A stretch of 64,000 nucleotides of DNA, from assembly GCA_964036665.1 (NCBI GenBank), contig OZ038526.1, forward strand, positions 25,234,001 to 25,298,000, given 5' to 3'. This DNA comes from Gordius sp. MW1. Taxonomy: Eukaryota; Nematomorpha; Gordioida; Gordea; Gordiidae. Below are positions 55,461 through 64,000 of the stretch, in pieces; position 1 is the first letter of the stretch; the number at the start of each line of letters is the position of its first letter. Under the pieces are notes generated by a model. The model worked only from the letters and a program-made list of their open reading frames with translations, did no database searches and was not told the DNA's origin. The translations under genes and the position numbers were made by a program.

Positions 55461-55545
55461 AAACCCGGGTTTCGAACCCACAAACTGGTTAAATTAACCG
55501 GGATTTGAACCTAAAAACTAGTTAAATTAATAATAGCAATATCTA
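55461..55545 (-). repeat. Pair of tRNA B-box-like units
   Basis: Minus strand: GGTTCAAATCCCGGTTAATT then GGGTTCGAAACCCGGGTTT, about 42 bp apart, each preceded by AACTAG/ACCAG words. They are T-arm-like sequences without the remainder of a tRNA. Confidence 0.55.
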
Positions 55546-55640
55546 TACTGTTAAAAAAAGCGGGACAAGACATTCGGTGCAAGACATTCGGCGCGTGACA
55601 AGACATTCGGAAAATGGAAAGTGAGCCCATAAATTGCATA
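55546..55640 (+). repeat. AAGACATTCGG short repeat
   Basis: CAAGACATTCGG appears three times in about 60 bp (55565-55612), between the B-box pair and the next mosaic unit. Confidence 0.6.
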
Positions 55641-56100
55641 GCAATTAAAACATTTGTAGGAGCACAGGGACCCACATCAGTAGAGGCATAGGCCCTTGTA
55701 GTGGAGGGCATAGGGTAATTATCAATGTTAACCTATTCGAAAACGAACAAAAAATTTCGATTTATTTGGCCAATGGTAATTTTTTTCAATGGTCAGTAGC
55801 CTGCGGACGGTCAAAAAGTCATGTTATTAATGGTATTAACAAGAACAAAATATTAATTTAATTAACAGGGACCCATATCAGTAGAGGCATGGGCCCTTGT
55901 AGTGGAGGGCATAGGGTAATTATCAATGTTAACCTATTCAAAAACGAACAAAAAATTTCGATTTATTTGGCCAATGGTAATTTTTTTCAATGGTCAGTAG
56001 CCTGCGGACGGTCAAAAAGTCATATTATCAATGGTATTAACAAGAACAATATATTTATTTAATTTAAAAAAGGCTGGCGCCAATAACTTGGTGGACGGAC
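55630..56100 (-). repeat. Tandem tRNA-like/hairpin mosaic units
   Basis: Two near-identical stretches (AGTAGAGGCATAGGCCCTTG or its GGGCCC variant, GGGTAATTATCAATGTTAAC, GGCCAATGGTAATTTTTTTC) repeat at about 196 bp. The unit starts with a GAGCCCATAAATTGCATAGC core. Confidence 0.7.
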
Positions 56101-56115
56101 GACGGACGGACGACT

Positions 56116-56184
56116 GACGGACAACCAAAAACGAGCCCATAAATTGCACTATGCAATTTATGGGCTCGTTTTTTGTTGTCCGTC
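56116..56184. repeat. Near-perfect 33-bp palindrome (head-to-head cores)
   Basis: Arms from GACGGACAACCAAAAACGAG to CCCATAAATTGCA and the inverse are separated by CTA and differ at one position. Two copies of the same repeat end meet head to head at the core. Confidence 0.85.
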
Positions 56185-57400
56185 CGTTGTCCGTCCGTTG
56201 TCCGTCCGTCCCTATCTATTTGCAATGGGTATATTAGGTTATCGATTTTTTAAATTAATGCATGAGAAAGAAGTGCCCCACCCCTTATCTCTATCTCTTC
56301 GCTTTCGGGCGGGGTCGGGTTTTAATTGCTATAATTAATGCATAAGTATATCTATTCGTTTTTGAATTGGGTACATTGATATTAATTGCTATAATTACCC
56401 TATGCCCTCCACTACAAGGGCCGATGCCTCTATTGATATGGGTCCCTGTGCCCCTACAAAAGCCTATGCCTCTATTAATGTGGGTTCGAACCCCGGCGAA
56501 CGTTCTGAATTGCTGGTTCGATTCCCGGAGAGGGCAAATTTTTTTTTTGTTTTTTTAAATTAAATTAATATATTTTTCCTGTTACTACCATTGATAATAT
56601 GACTTTTTGGCCGTCCGCTTGTTCTATTATTGTTTCATTTTATTATATAATAAACATAAATAAAAGTTGTTTACTTTTAATTGCTATGCAATTTAACTAG
56701 TTTTTGGGTTAGAATCACGGAGTTTTTTTTGACTCTTATGATTGTTCTTGTTACTATCATTGATAATAAGACTTTTTGGCCGTCCGCTGGCTGCTGACCA
56801 ATGAAAAAAATGACCATTGGCCAAAATGTGAATCCGAGTTTATTTTTTCGATTTTTTTTTGACTATTATGATTGTTCCTGTTACTACCATTCTATTATGA
56901 CTTTTTGGCCGTCCGTTGGCTCCTGACCGAAGGAAAAAATGACCATTGGCCAAAATGTGAATCGAAATTATTTTTTTCGTTTTTTTTGACTATTATGATT
57001 GTTCCTGTTCCTACCATTGCTATTAAGACTTTTTGGCCGTCCGCTGGCTGCTGTGGAATAAAATGATAATTGGCCAAAATGTGTGAAAATTTTTTTTTAG
57101 TTTTTTTTTGACTATTATGAATTTATATCCACTTTTACCGTGTCCTGGCTGCTGACCAATGGAAAAAAATGACCATTGGCCAAAATGTGATTCGAAAATT
57201 TTTTTCGTTTTTTTTACTCTTATGAATTTATATCCATTTTTACCGTGTGCTGGCTGCTGACCAATGGAAAAAATGACCATTGGCCAAAGTGAGCATCAAA
57301 TTTTTTTTCCCCGTTTTTTTGGCTATCATTGACTTATAGAGTATCTGTTGGTACTGACCAATGGAGAAAAAATGACCATTCGCCAAATTTTTGATTTTTA
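56185..57400 (+). repeat. Hairpin satellite array (plus orientation)
   Basis: Duplicate of 16480-17800 with an inserted tRNA-like segment at 56340-56540 (CCTATGCCTCTATTAATGTG, GGGTTCGAACCCCGG and GGTTCGATTCCCGGAGAGGG, two B-box-like words). At least six hairpin units follow. Confidence 0.8.
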
Positions 57401-57566
57401 ATTAAAAATTGTTCAAATTCAACAAAAATTTCTCCCAACAATTCTGCAAATTCTTAACATTGTGATGTTTTATAATATAGTTTGTTAGACCCATAATCAC
57501 TAAAGGTCGTAAAAACTAATGTAATACGCAACTAGAGAAAGGAAAACAGATGAGGTATAGGGTGAG

Positions 57567-58206
57567 TAGAGCCCTGCACCCTAGCCCGACGTCTCTGTTT
57601 TTATTTCGCCCGAACCCGGCCCGATCCCGAACGACTTTTTTATTTTTAGCCCGACCTGAGCCCGAGCCCAATTTTTCAAATAAAAATTTTCAAAAGTTTA
57701 TTTTAAAATTTTTGAAAATTTTAAAACATATAAATATATAATGCATTAAATTGTTATTAATCGTAATTAATAACTAGGATGAGTTTTAATTAAATTTTCA
57801 TTCTCACAAGCTACAATTTATCCAGCTAATAATTTAAAACTGGCACTTTATGCATGTTTTTTATTTAACAGTTCCAAATTATTTTATTTATAACGTAATA
57901 GCTACCATAAAAATATTTAATACTAGAATAAGATTTTCAATTGAGGTCATATTAACAGGGGAAAAAGCCAAGCTTGGATGCTATATTATGTATAATGTAC
58001 GAGATAATATTAATATTTGAGTTTGTTTAAGTCATATTTAAAAAAGATTAGTTTGCTTTAGTCATATTGGGCCGAGCTTGGGCCTCGGGTAGGGCAGCCT
58101 CATCAGGCCCGACCCAAGCCCTAGGTCCAATTGTTTATTAAATTCTGCCCGAGCCCGGCCCGAAGCCCGATCGGGTCGGGCTTCGGACGTCCCGTGCAGG
58201 GCTCTA
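57567..58206. mobile_element. hAT non-autonomous element, copy B
   Basis: TAGAGCCCTGCACC / inverse ends and AGGGTGAG duplications (57559-57566, 58207-58214), orthologous to 25626-26266. Confidence 0.9.
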
Positions 58207-58803
58207 AGGGTGAGAGAGCTCCTGTAGTAAGCCACTCATCAAACATATATTTCGCGACAATTGATATTTTAACCTTTTTTATGTTTAAGTTTAAGGAATT
58301 ATTAAAGATTTATTTAGTTCCCCGAAATTCAAAAAGACTAATTAGTTTTACCCTGATAAAATATTAGTTTTAATCATGGAAAAATACCTTATGTTCAATT
58401 TTTGTGAAGTGGGGTAAGAATATTATCCATGTGTAAAAAAATTAATCCGAGGGATGGGAGAGCTATAGGCCTGGAAATACACCCACCCACACTTAAATTT
58501 TCTGAAATTGTAAATTTTTGACAGTTTTTTTATTTTAAAATCAAAACTTTATATAATCATATAACTTTAAATATACAATTACAAACAATGTTAATATAAA
58601 AATGTTTATAATTTGATTAGAAGTTGAATTGAATGTTTCAGGTGGCCTATATAGAGAAATGTTTTTTTTATTAATATTCATCATAAGATTGTTTATAGGA
58701 ATTTATATGTGGTTAAAAAGCGAGTAGTCGTATACCTTTTTCAATGTGATCTCTAAAATGCAAATCAAAATTTAAGAAATCTCTTGCAAAACTTTTAACG
58801 AAT

Positions 58804-60610
58804 TCTCTTACGTAAGTTTTTTTAACATGAAAAAATGTATGAATTTTTTTGTATGATGATATCTTTTACAATTTGTGTTTTTAATACATTTGAACATTCT
58901 TTTTATCAAAAATCACGTTTATTTTGATTTATTGTAAGGTATATGATGTCCAGAGGTAAAATGAGGGGAAGCTCCAAAATAACCAAAATAAAAATGGGGT
59001 CCAGAAAATTGTTAATAAATTTTGTAATATTGATTTATTAATATTCATCATTTTAATAGGATTTTAGATGTGTTTAATCGTCGTCGTATCCTCTTTCTTC
59101 TTCCATATGCTCCAATCTAAATACGCCCCTTCTATCTAAAATGCAAATCAAAATTTAAGAAATCTCTTGCAAAACTTTTAAATTATAAGCAATGATTAAA
59201 TTAGGTTTTAATATATATATTATAAAACTTACAGCAATTATCATATGCGCGTACTTCAAAATATAATATGTTGTATAAAAAAACGATATTTGAAGGGGAA
59301 TCCAAAATTTTACAACTACGTTTAGTGTAATTGAGGTTTAAAAACTGAAGGCAATTTAAAGTTTTTTTTAAAAATATGTGATCTTTATAATATTGATAAT
59401 TTTAAAGCAAAATTGAAATATTATCGACATAATATCTTACCATATCCATCTTTAAAATAATCAATATGTACATAAATAATACAGATTAACGAACATTATT
59501 TCGGATTAAAATATTTAGATTACCTGGGCATCCTATATTGGCAATAGCATATATGTTACAATTAGTAGGTACCTATTGAACCATTAATTAGTTTAAAAAG
59601 CGAAAAAATAACTTATTATTAGAGGATTTAACTCGCGAGAGTATTCGTGGGGCATTTCGAAAGCGCACGCAAATTATAAATTAAAATATAAAACGCAATT
59701 TAAGTCTAAAAAATATGGTCTTTTCAGTAGCTTAAAATTTTATCAATAGGTGAAAATTTCATAGGTTTTGGCTTAGTACTTTTGAAAATATAGAAGCTTT
59801 TTTTGCTCGGGCGGTTTTGTTTCACCCCACGAATGCTTTTGCTTAAGTTTTTTTTAACATGAAAAAATGTATGTATTTTTTTGTATGATGATATCTTTTA
59901 CAATTTGTGTTTTTAATACATTTTGAACATTCTTTTAATAAAAAATCACGTTTATTTTGATTTATTATAAGGTATATGATGTCAAGAGGTAAAATGAGGG
60001 GAAGCTCCAAAATAGCCAAAATAAAAATGAGGGTCCAGAAAATTGTTAATAGGTTTTGTAGTATTGATTTATTAATATTCATCATTAGATTGCTTATAAA
60101 ATTATGGTTTAAAAAGCGAGTAGTCGTATATTTGTTTCTTTCAATATTCTCCTTAAAATGCAAATCAACATTTAAGAAACCTCTTGCAAAACTTTTAAAT
60201 TATAAGCAATGATTAAATTATGTTTTAATATATCTATAATAAAACTTACTGCACCCTTTAGAGTCTTTAAAATATAATATGTTGTATAATAAAATAAAAC
60301 GATATTTGAAGGGGAATCCAAAATCTTAAAACTAAAATTTTTATCACTTTTGTAATTGAAGTTTAAAAACAGAAGGCAATTTAGAGTTTTTTTATTTTGG
60401 AAATATGTGATCTTTATAATATTGGTAATTTTAAGGTAAAATTCTAATATCATCGACATATTTTAGTATCTTACCATATCCATCTTTAATATAATCAATA
60501 TGTATATAAATAAGACATGTTAACGAACATTATTTCGGATTAAAAAATTATTTAGATTACGTAGGCATCCTATATTGGCAATAGCATATATACAATTAGT
60601 AGGTATTTAT
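58804..60610 (+). repeat. 1.03 kb tandem repeat, two units
   Basis: Units start at 58804 and 59837 and correspond to the array at 26863. The second contains a 78-residue frame (59976-60212) similar to frames at 28033 and 29069, but the frames are not consistently kept. Confidence 0.85.
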
Positions 60611-61128
60611 TTAATCTATAATTTGTTGAAATATATAAAAATTATTTATTAATTGAGGCCCTAAATTTATAATAATAATAAAAGTGCTTTATGTTTAATA
60701 TATAAAATTATATGATAATTGCTAATGCATCTAGGGCTCCATTCAGAAATTTTTATTTATGGATATATGAAAACTTAGGGAAGAGGTATAATGAAATAAG
60801 AAAAAATAACGGGCAGCAACAAATTAACCCCTGTTTGAAATCTTAAGCCTAAGGCAAAATTTATTACATGTTTATAAATCTTAAAAAAAAACCAAAAGAA
60901 ATTTAAAAACTTACCTCTAGTGAATATATCAGCACCTAAATATGTGATACAAATAAAAGTGCTTTATGTTTAATATATAAAATTATGTAATAATTGCTAA
61001 TGCATTTAGGGCTCAAAAATTTTTATTTATGGATATATGAAAATTTAGGAAAGAGCTATAATGAAATAAGAAAAATAATCGGTAGCAACAAATTAACCCA
61101 TGTTCTGAATTTCAAGCCTAATATGTTC

Positions 61129-61926
61129 CATGACCGGCAAACTGTTTGCAGGAGTTTTTCGCGGTGAACTATATTTTTAATTTTTTTCCTCCCTCTAGTA
61201 CTTGAAGTATTTGCTGGCAAAGTTTCTAAAAAATTTTTGGTTCTTTCAAACGTCGATAACTTGCAAATTAAGGGGTAAAATTTTAGTTTCATATTTTATT
61301 TATAAATAAGGGTAAAGGTATTCATTAAATCCTTGTTTATTTAATAAACATTAAATATAATATAAGTTAGAAAATTAACCTTTGTCTGAACTTTATAAAA
61401 CACAAATTAAAATCTAATTTATTTTGCAACGGGCTTTTAGCGGGTCTTAAGTATATCTAGGCTCGGCCCGAGCCCATTATGTATATTACGGCCCGTCCAG
61501 GCAATGCTTTTTGTTTTATTTTCAAGCAGAAGCCTGTCTGTCCAAGGTCGACCCGCCGGTCGGTATATAGGTTTGTCCGCGGGCCGGGTACAAAACTACA
61601 ACACCTTCTTAATTCCTAGTGTTAAAGCGAAGGGAAGGCGATTTTGAGACTGGGACAACTCGTTAATGTAAATAAAGATAAGTTAATTTTGTATATACAT
61701 CAAAAATACTAGAGATAGATAGGGTATTAAAATTTCAATGTATCCCTCTATTTATTAAACAAAAGTTTTACCTATAAAATTGCAAGTTATTGATGTTTGA
61801 AAAAACCAAAATCGCTGTTTTTAGCAACTTTGACAGCAAATACTTGAAAAACCTGACCTCTAGGCAATAAACTAAAAATATAATTGTGTTCAATGTAAAA
61901 AAAAACTACTAGAATTCGCAAACAGC
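61129..61926. repeat. Foldback element, copy B
   Basis: Same arms as 31236-32031 (CCGGCAAACTGTTTGCAGG left), with the right arm truncated after GAATTCGCAAACAG. Confidence 0.7.
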
Positions 61927-62510
61927 AATGTAATTTTATATAAAAGAGTCAAGGTTTAAATTTTCTAACTGTTTCCTTTCATTTAAAAAGGGGCTAAAGG
62001 CTTTTTAAACTAAAAATTAAACATAATAAATGCTCCGAGCCATAAAACTACCGAACCTTGTATTTTATAGTGACATAATTTTTTTTAATAAAAATGACTA
62101 AAAATTACCTTGGAACAATGGCAGAAAAAACAATATCGATGCAATGATAATCATTAATTTCATTTTAGATAGTCGATAGGGAAATTTTTTTCAATATTAT
62201 AATATGTTTTTAGTTTAGAATCATGAGTATTTATACTATAACGTCGGGAAACGTTGTCAATGCAATCCTTCGCCACGTGAAATGCATACGCATTCTCATT
62301 GGTTGAAAACACGTAATGATAAATTTTTGGCATATCACGTGTTTTTTTATAATAATAAGAATGAGAAAATATTTGTTAAAAGTAGTCCTCAAGTTTGTAG
62401 AAGTGCTGCCATATTTAGACCGCAATTAAATCAAAGCCAACTAAACACGAAATCTGATGTTAATAAAAACTAAACTCGCTTTAAAATATTTAATCGTACA
62501 GAGAAAAAAA

Positions 62511-62672
62511 ACTCGGGCCTTCGGCCCTCGTGGGAAGGGGGAGAAGGGAAGGGGAGTAGGGGAAGGGAAGAGGGGAAGGGGGAACTCTTCTATACTCCGT
62601 ATAAACGTAGCATATTTGCTATGCAATTTATGGGCGAGAAAGGTGGGAAGGGGCGAGAATGCCTATAGGGGG
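62511..62672 (+). repeat. G-rich GGCC-hairpin dispersed element, copy 6
   Basis: Complete copy: hairpin, purine tract, TATACTCCGTATAAACG, core TTTGCTATGCAATTTATGGG, end GCCTATAGGGGG. It abuts the end of segmental duplication copy B. Confidence 0.85.
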
Positions 62673-62699
62673 TATTAGATGCAAAATAATTAGTTAATT

Positions 62700-62898
62700 A
62701 GTTATAGGCCCTTGTAGGGGAGGACACAGGGTAATTATCAATGTTAACCAATTCAAAAACGAAAAAAAATTTCGATTTATTTGGCCAATGGTCATTTTTT
62801 TATTGGTCAGTAGCCAGCGGACGGTCAAAAATTCATATTATCATTGGTATTAACATGAACAAATATTAATTTAATTTAAAAAAATTAAAAAAAAATTT
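62700..62898 (-). repeat. Hairpin unit preceding the SINE head
   Basis: GGGTAATTATCAATGTTAAC, GGCCAATGGTCATTTTTTTA, GCCAGCGGACGGTC and the A/T-rich spacer, continuous with the tRNA-like sequence to the right. Confidence 0.65.
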
Positions 62899-62969
62899 GT
62901 CCCCTCCCTGACTTGAACCCCACACCTCCAGTTCACAAGCCGGCGCTATAACCACTATACCATGCTGGC
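62899..62969 (-). repeat. tRNA-like sequence, probable SINE head
   Basis: On the minus strand, 71 bases start GCCAGCATGGTATAGTGGTT (A-box-like D-arm region). A loop TTGTGAA follows that would place anticodon GTG (His), and then a B box GGGTTCAAGTC. The acceptor ends do not pair (GCCAGCA against GGGAGGGGAC) and the anticodon stem has mismatches, so it is not a working tRNA gene. It is the most complete tRNA-like head in the window and suggests that the other GGTTCGAATCCC words come from the same SINE source. Confidence 0.7.
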
Positions 62970-63049
62970 TTTAAAATAGTAGAAGTTATTATGTTATTTA
63001 TATAGATGATAAAATAATAAAGTTGTGTTTTATGTTTAGAAAATCAATA

Positions 63050-63160
63050 TATTTCGTCGGTCAGTAGCCAGCGGACGGTCAAAAAGTCATATTATCAATG
63101 GTATTAACAAAAACAAAATATTAATTTAATGTAAAAAAAAAATTTAAAAAAAAGTTTTTT
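63050..63160 (-). repeat. Hairpin satellite fragment
   Basis: GGTCAGTAGCCAGCGGACGG and TCATATTATCAATGGTATTA without the second hairpin arm. Confidence 0.6.
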
Positions 63161-63299
63161 TTAGTTTTAAAAAAGGGCTAAATTCTTAAACTACCAGCCC
63201 GATTCGCTCGAAACTTTACCCGTAGGTGCCCAGGGCGGCCGGGGGTAAAATAACCTTTTCAGATTCCTAAAATACCTTTTCATTTTAAAAATATCCGAC

Positions 63300-63690
63300 A
63301 TTTCCCTGCCACACGTGCGGTGTAATATCTATGACACGTAGAAAAATTTTACTAATTATATAAACTTACGCGCGCCATCTAATAAAGTACAATTCGTGTT
63401 TGAGTTTAATAGTAGATTCAATTTAATTAGAAATAACAGGCTATGCTTATACCTTTGAAGGAGGTTTCGAATTTTGTGTTAGTTTCTATCGATATATTTT
63501 ATCGTAAATTAGAATCTAATACCTATATTATTTTTTTAAATATTACTTTTTAGGTTTTATATGAAATCACAATCTAATTAAATGAAATATATTAACCCAA
63601 TAAAAAAATATATATGCATTTATAAGGTTAAAAATATATATTACATAGTTGGCTGTCTGTTAGACCATCTATAATAAATTTTTAGGTTAT
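63300..63690 (-). repeat. Array flank, inverted duplicate of 23831-24200
   Basis: TTACGCGCGCCATCTAATAA, CTTTGAAGGAGGTTTCGAAT and TGGCTGTCTGTTAGACCATC match the 23831 region in reverse complement. Confidence 0.75.
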
Positions 63691-64000
63691 ATATAAAATT
63701 TGGCCAATGGTCATTTTTTTTCATTGGTAAGCAGCCAGGACACGGTAAAAGTGGATATAAATTCATGAGTCAAAAAAAAACGAAAAAAAAAATTTTCGAA
63801 TCACATTTTGGCCAATGGTCATTTTTTCCATCGGTCAGGAGCCAGCGGACGGCCAAAAAGTCATAATAGCAATGGTAGTAACAGGAACAATCATAATAGT
63901 CAAAAAAAACGAAAAAATAAACTCGGATTCACATTTTGGCCAATGGTCATTTTTTTCCATTGGTCAGCAGCCAGCACACGGTAAAAGTGGATATAAATTC
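63691..64000 (-). repeat. Hairpin satellite array, runs off the window
   Basis: Three units with GGCCAATGGTCATTTTTT and alternating GGACACGGTAAAAGTGGATA and GCGGACGGCCAAAAAGTCAT spacers. The array continues past the window end. Confidence 0.8.

Larger units (their letters stand above)
57535..62490 (+). repeat. Segmental duplication, copy B (4.96 kb)
   Basis: Collinear with 25590-32640. Lacks two of the four 1.03 kb units and the 31-bp insertion, and has small private deletions such as the tip of the foldback at 61926. Confidence 0.9.

Noticed and set aside
28033-60212. Conserved ~75-residue frames in the 1.03 kb units (28033, 29069, 59976)
   Set aside because: The frame is absent or broken in other units and has low-complexity hydrophobic composition. 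Similarity follows from the repeat itself.
62899-62969. Functional tRNA-His gene
   Set aside because: Acceptor strands do not pair and the anticodon stem has mismatches. It is better read as a SINE head.

Overview
The window looks like intergenic, repeat-dense DNA from an AT-rich invertebrate metazoan. The evidence is the mix of element families: ZMYM1/DUF4371-type and BED-type hAT transposons, a PIF-Harbinger element with a MADF-like partner gene, a CsRn1/Mag-like Ty3/Gypsy element with a tRNA-Trp-type primer site, non-LTR reverse transcriptase relics, and tRNA-derived short repeats. I could not place it more finely and found no convincing host protein-coding gene, rRNA or functional tRNA. 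Every long reading frame I recognise belongs to a transposable element, and nearly all are broken.

Layout. 1-7 kb: dispersed short repeats, including a G-rich element with a GGGCC/GGCCC hairpin, and mosaic arrays built from a CCAATGG/CCATTGG hairpin unit plus tRNA-like B boxes. 7-15 kb: a hAT-derived block holding a truncated non-LTR insertion, a MITE, an internal inverted repeat, a triplicated hAT 5' region, and a hAT transposase exon that is one reading frame broken only by three stops. 13.8-15.1 kb recurs inverted at 19.5-20.7 kb. 16.5-24 kb: hairpin arrays and a 2.4 kb hAT deletion derivative (19911-22326) with a perfect 8-bp target duplication. 25.6-32.6 kb: one copy of a segmental duplication whose second copy is 57.5-62.5 kb. 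It carries a ~1.03 kb tandem repeat (four units against two) and a shared hAT MITE. 32.9-37.2 kb: a large imperfect palindrome with a 0.65 kb hAT element in one arm only. 38.3-39.7 kb: a further hAT element. 40.6-42.3 kb: a degenerate reverse transcriptase. 43.2-52.8 kb: three tandem Harbinger fragments. The second is split by a 7.46 kb Gypsy element, which is itself split inside RNase H by a 2.93 kb non-autonomous LTR element. 53-64 kb: more arrays, a tRNA-like SINE head, and the second duplication copy.

The order of events can be read directly: Harbinger fragment tandem, then Gypsy (4-bp TSD, LTRs differing at 2 of 189 positions), then the inner LTR element (5-bp TSD, LTRs differing at about 8 of 1,228 positions).

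The most unusual signal is a short palindromic core, ATTGC-ATA-GCAAT. It occurs at the edge of several unrelated repeats and also as isolated insertions of about 10-31 bp. Paralogous copies inside this same window lack those insertions at the same site, so the core behaves like an ultrashort mobile sequence.
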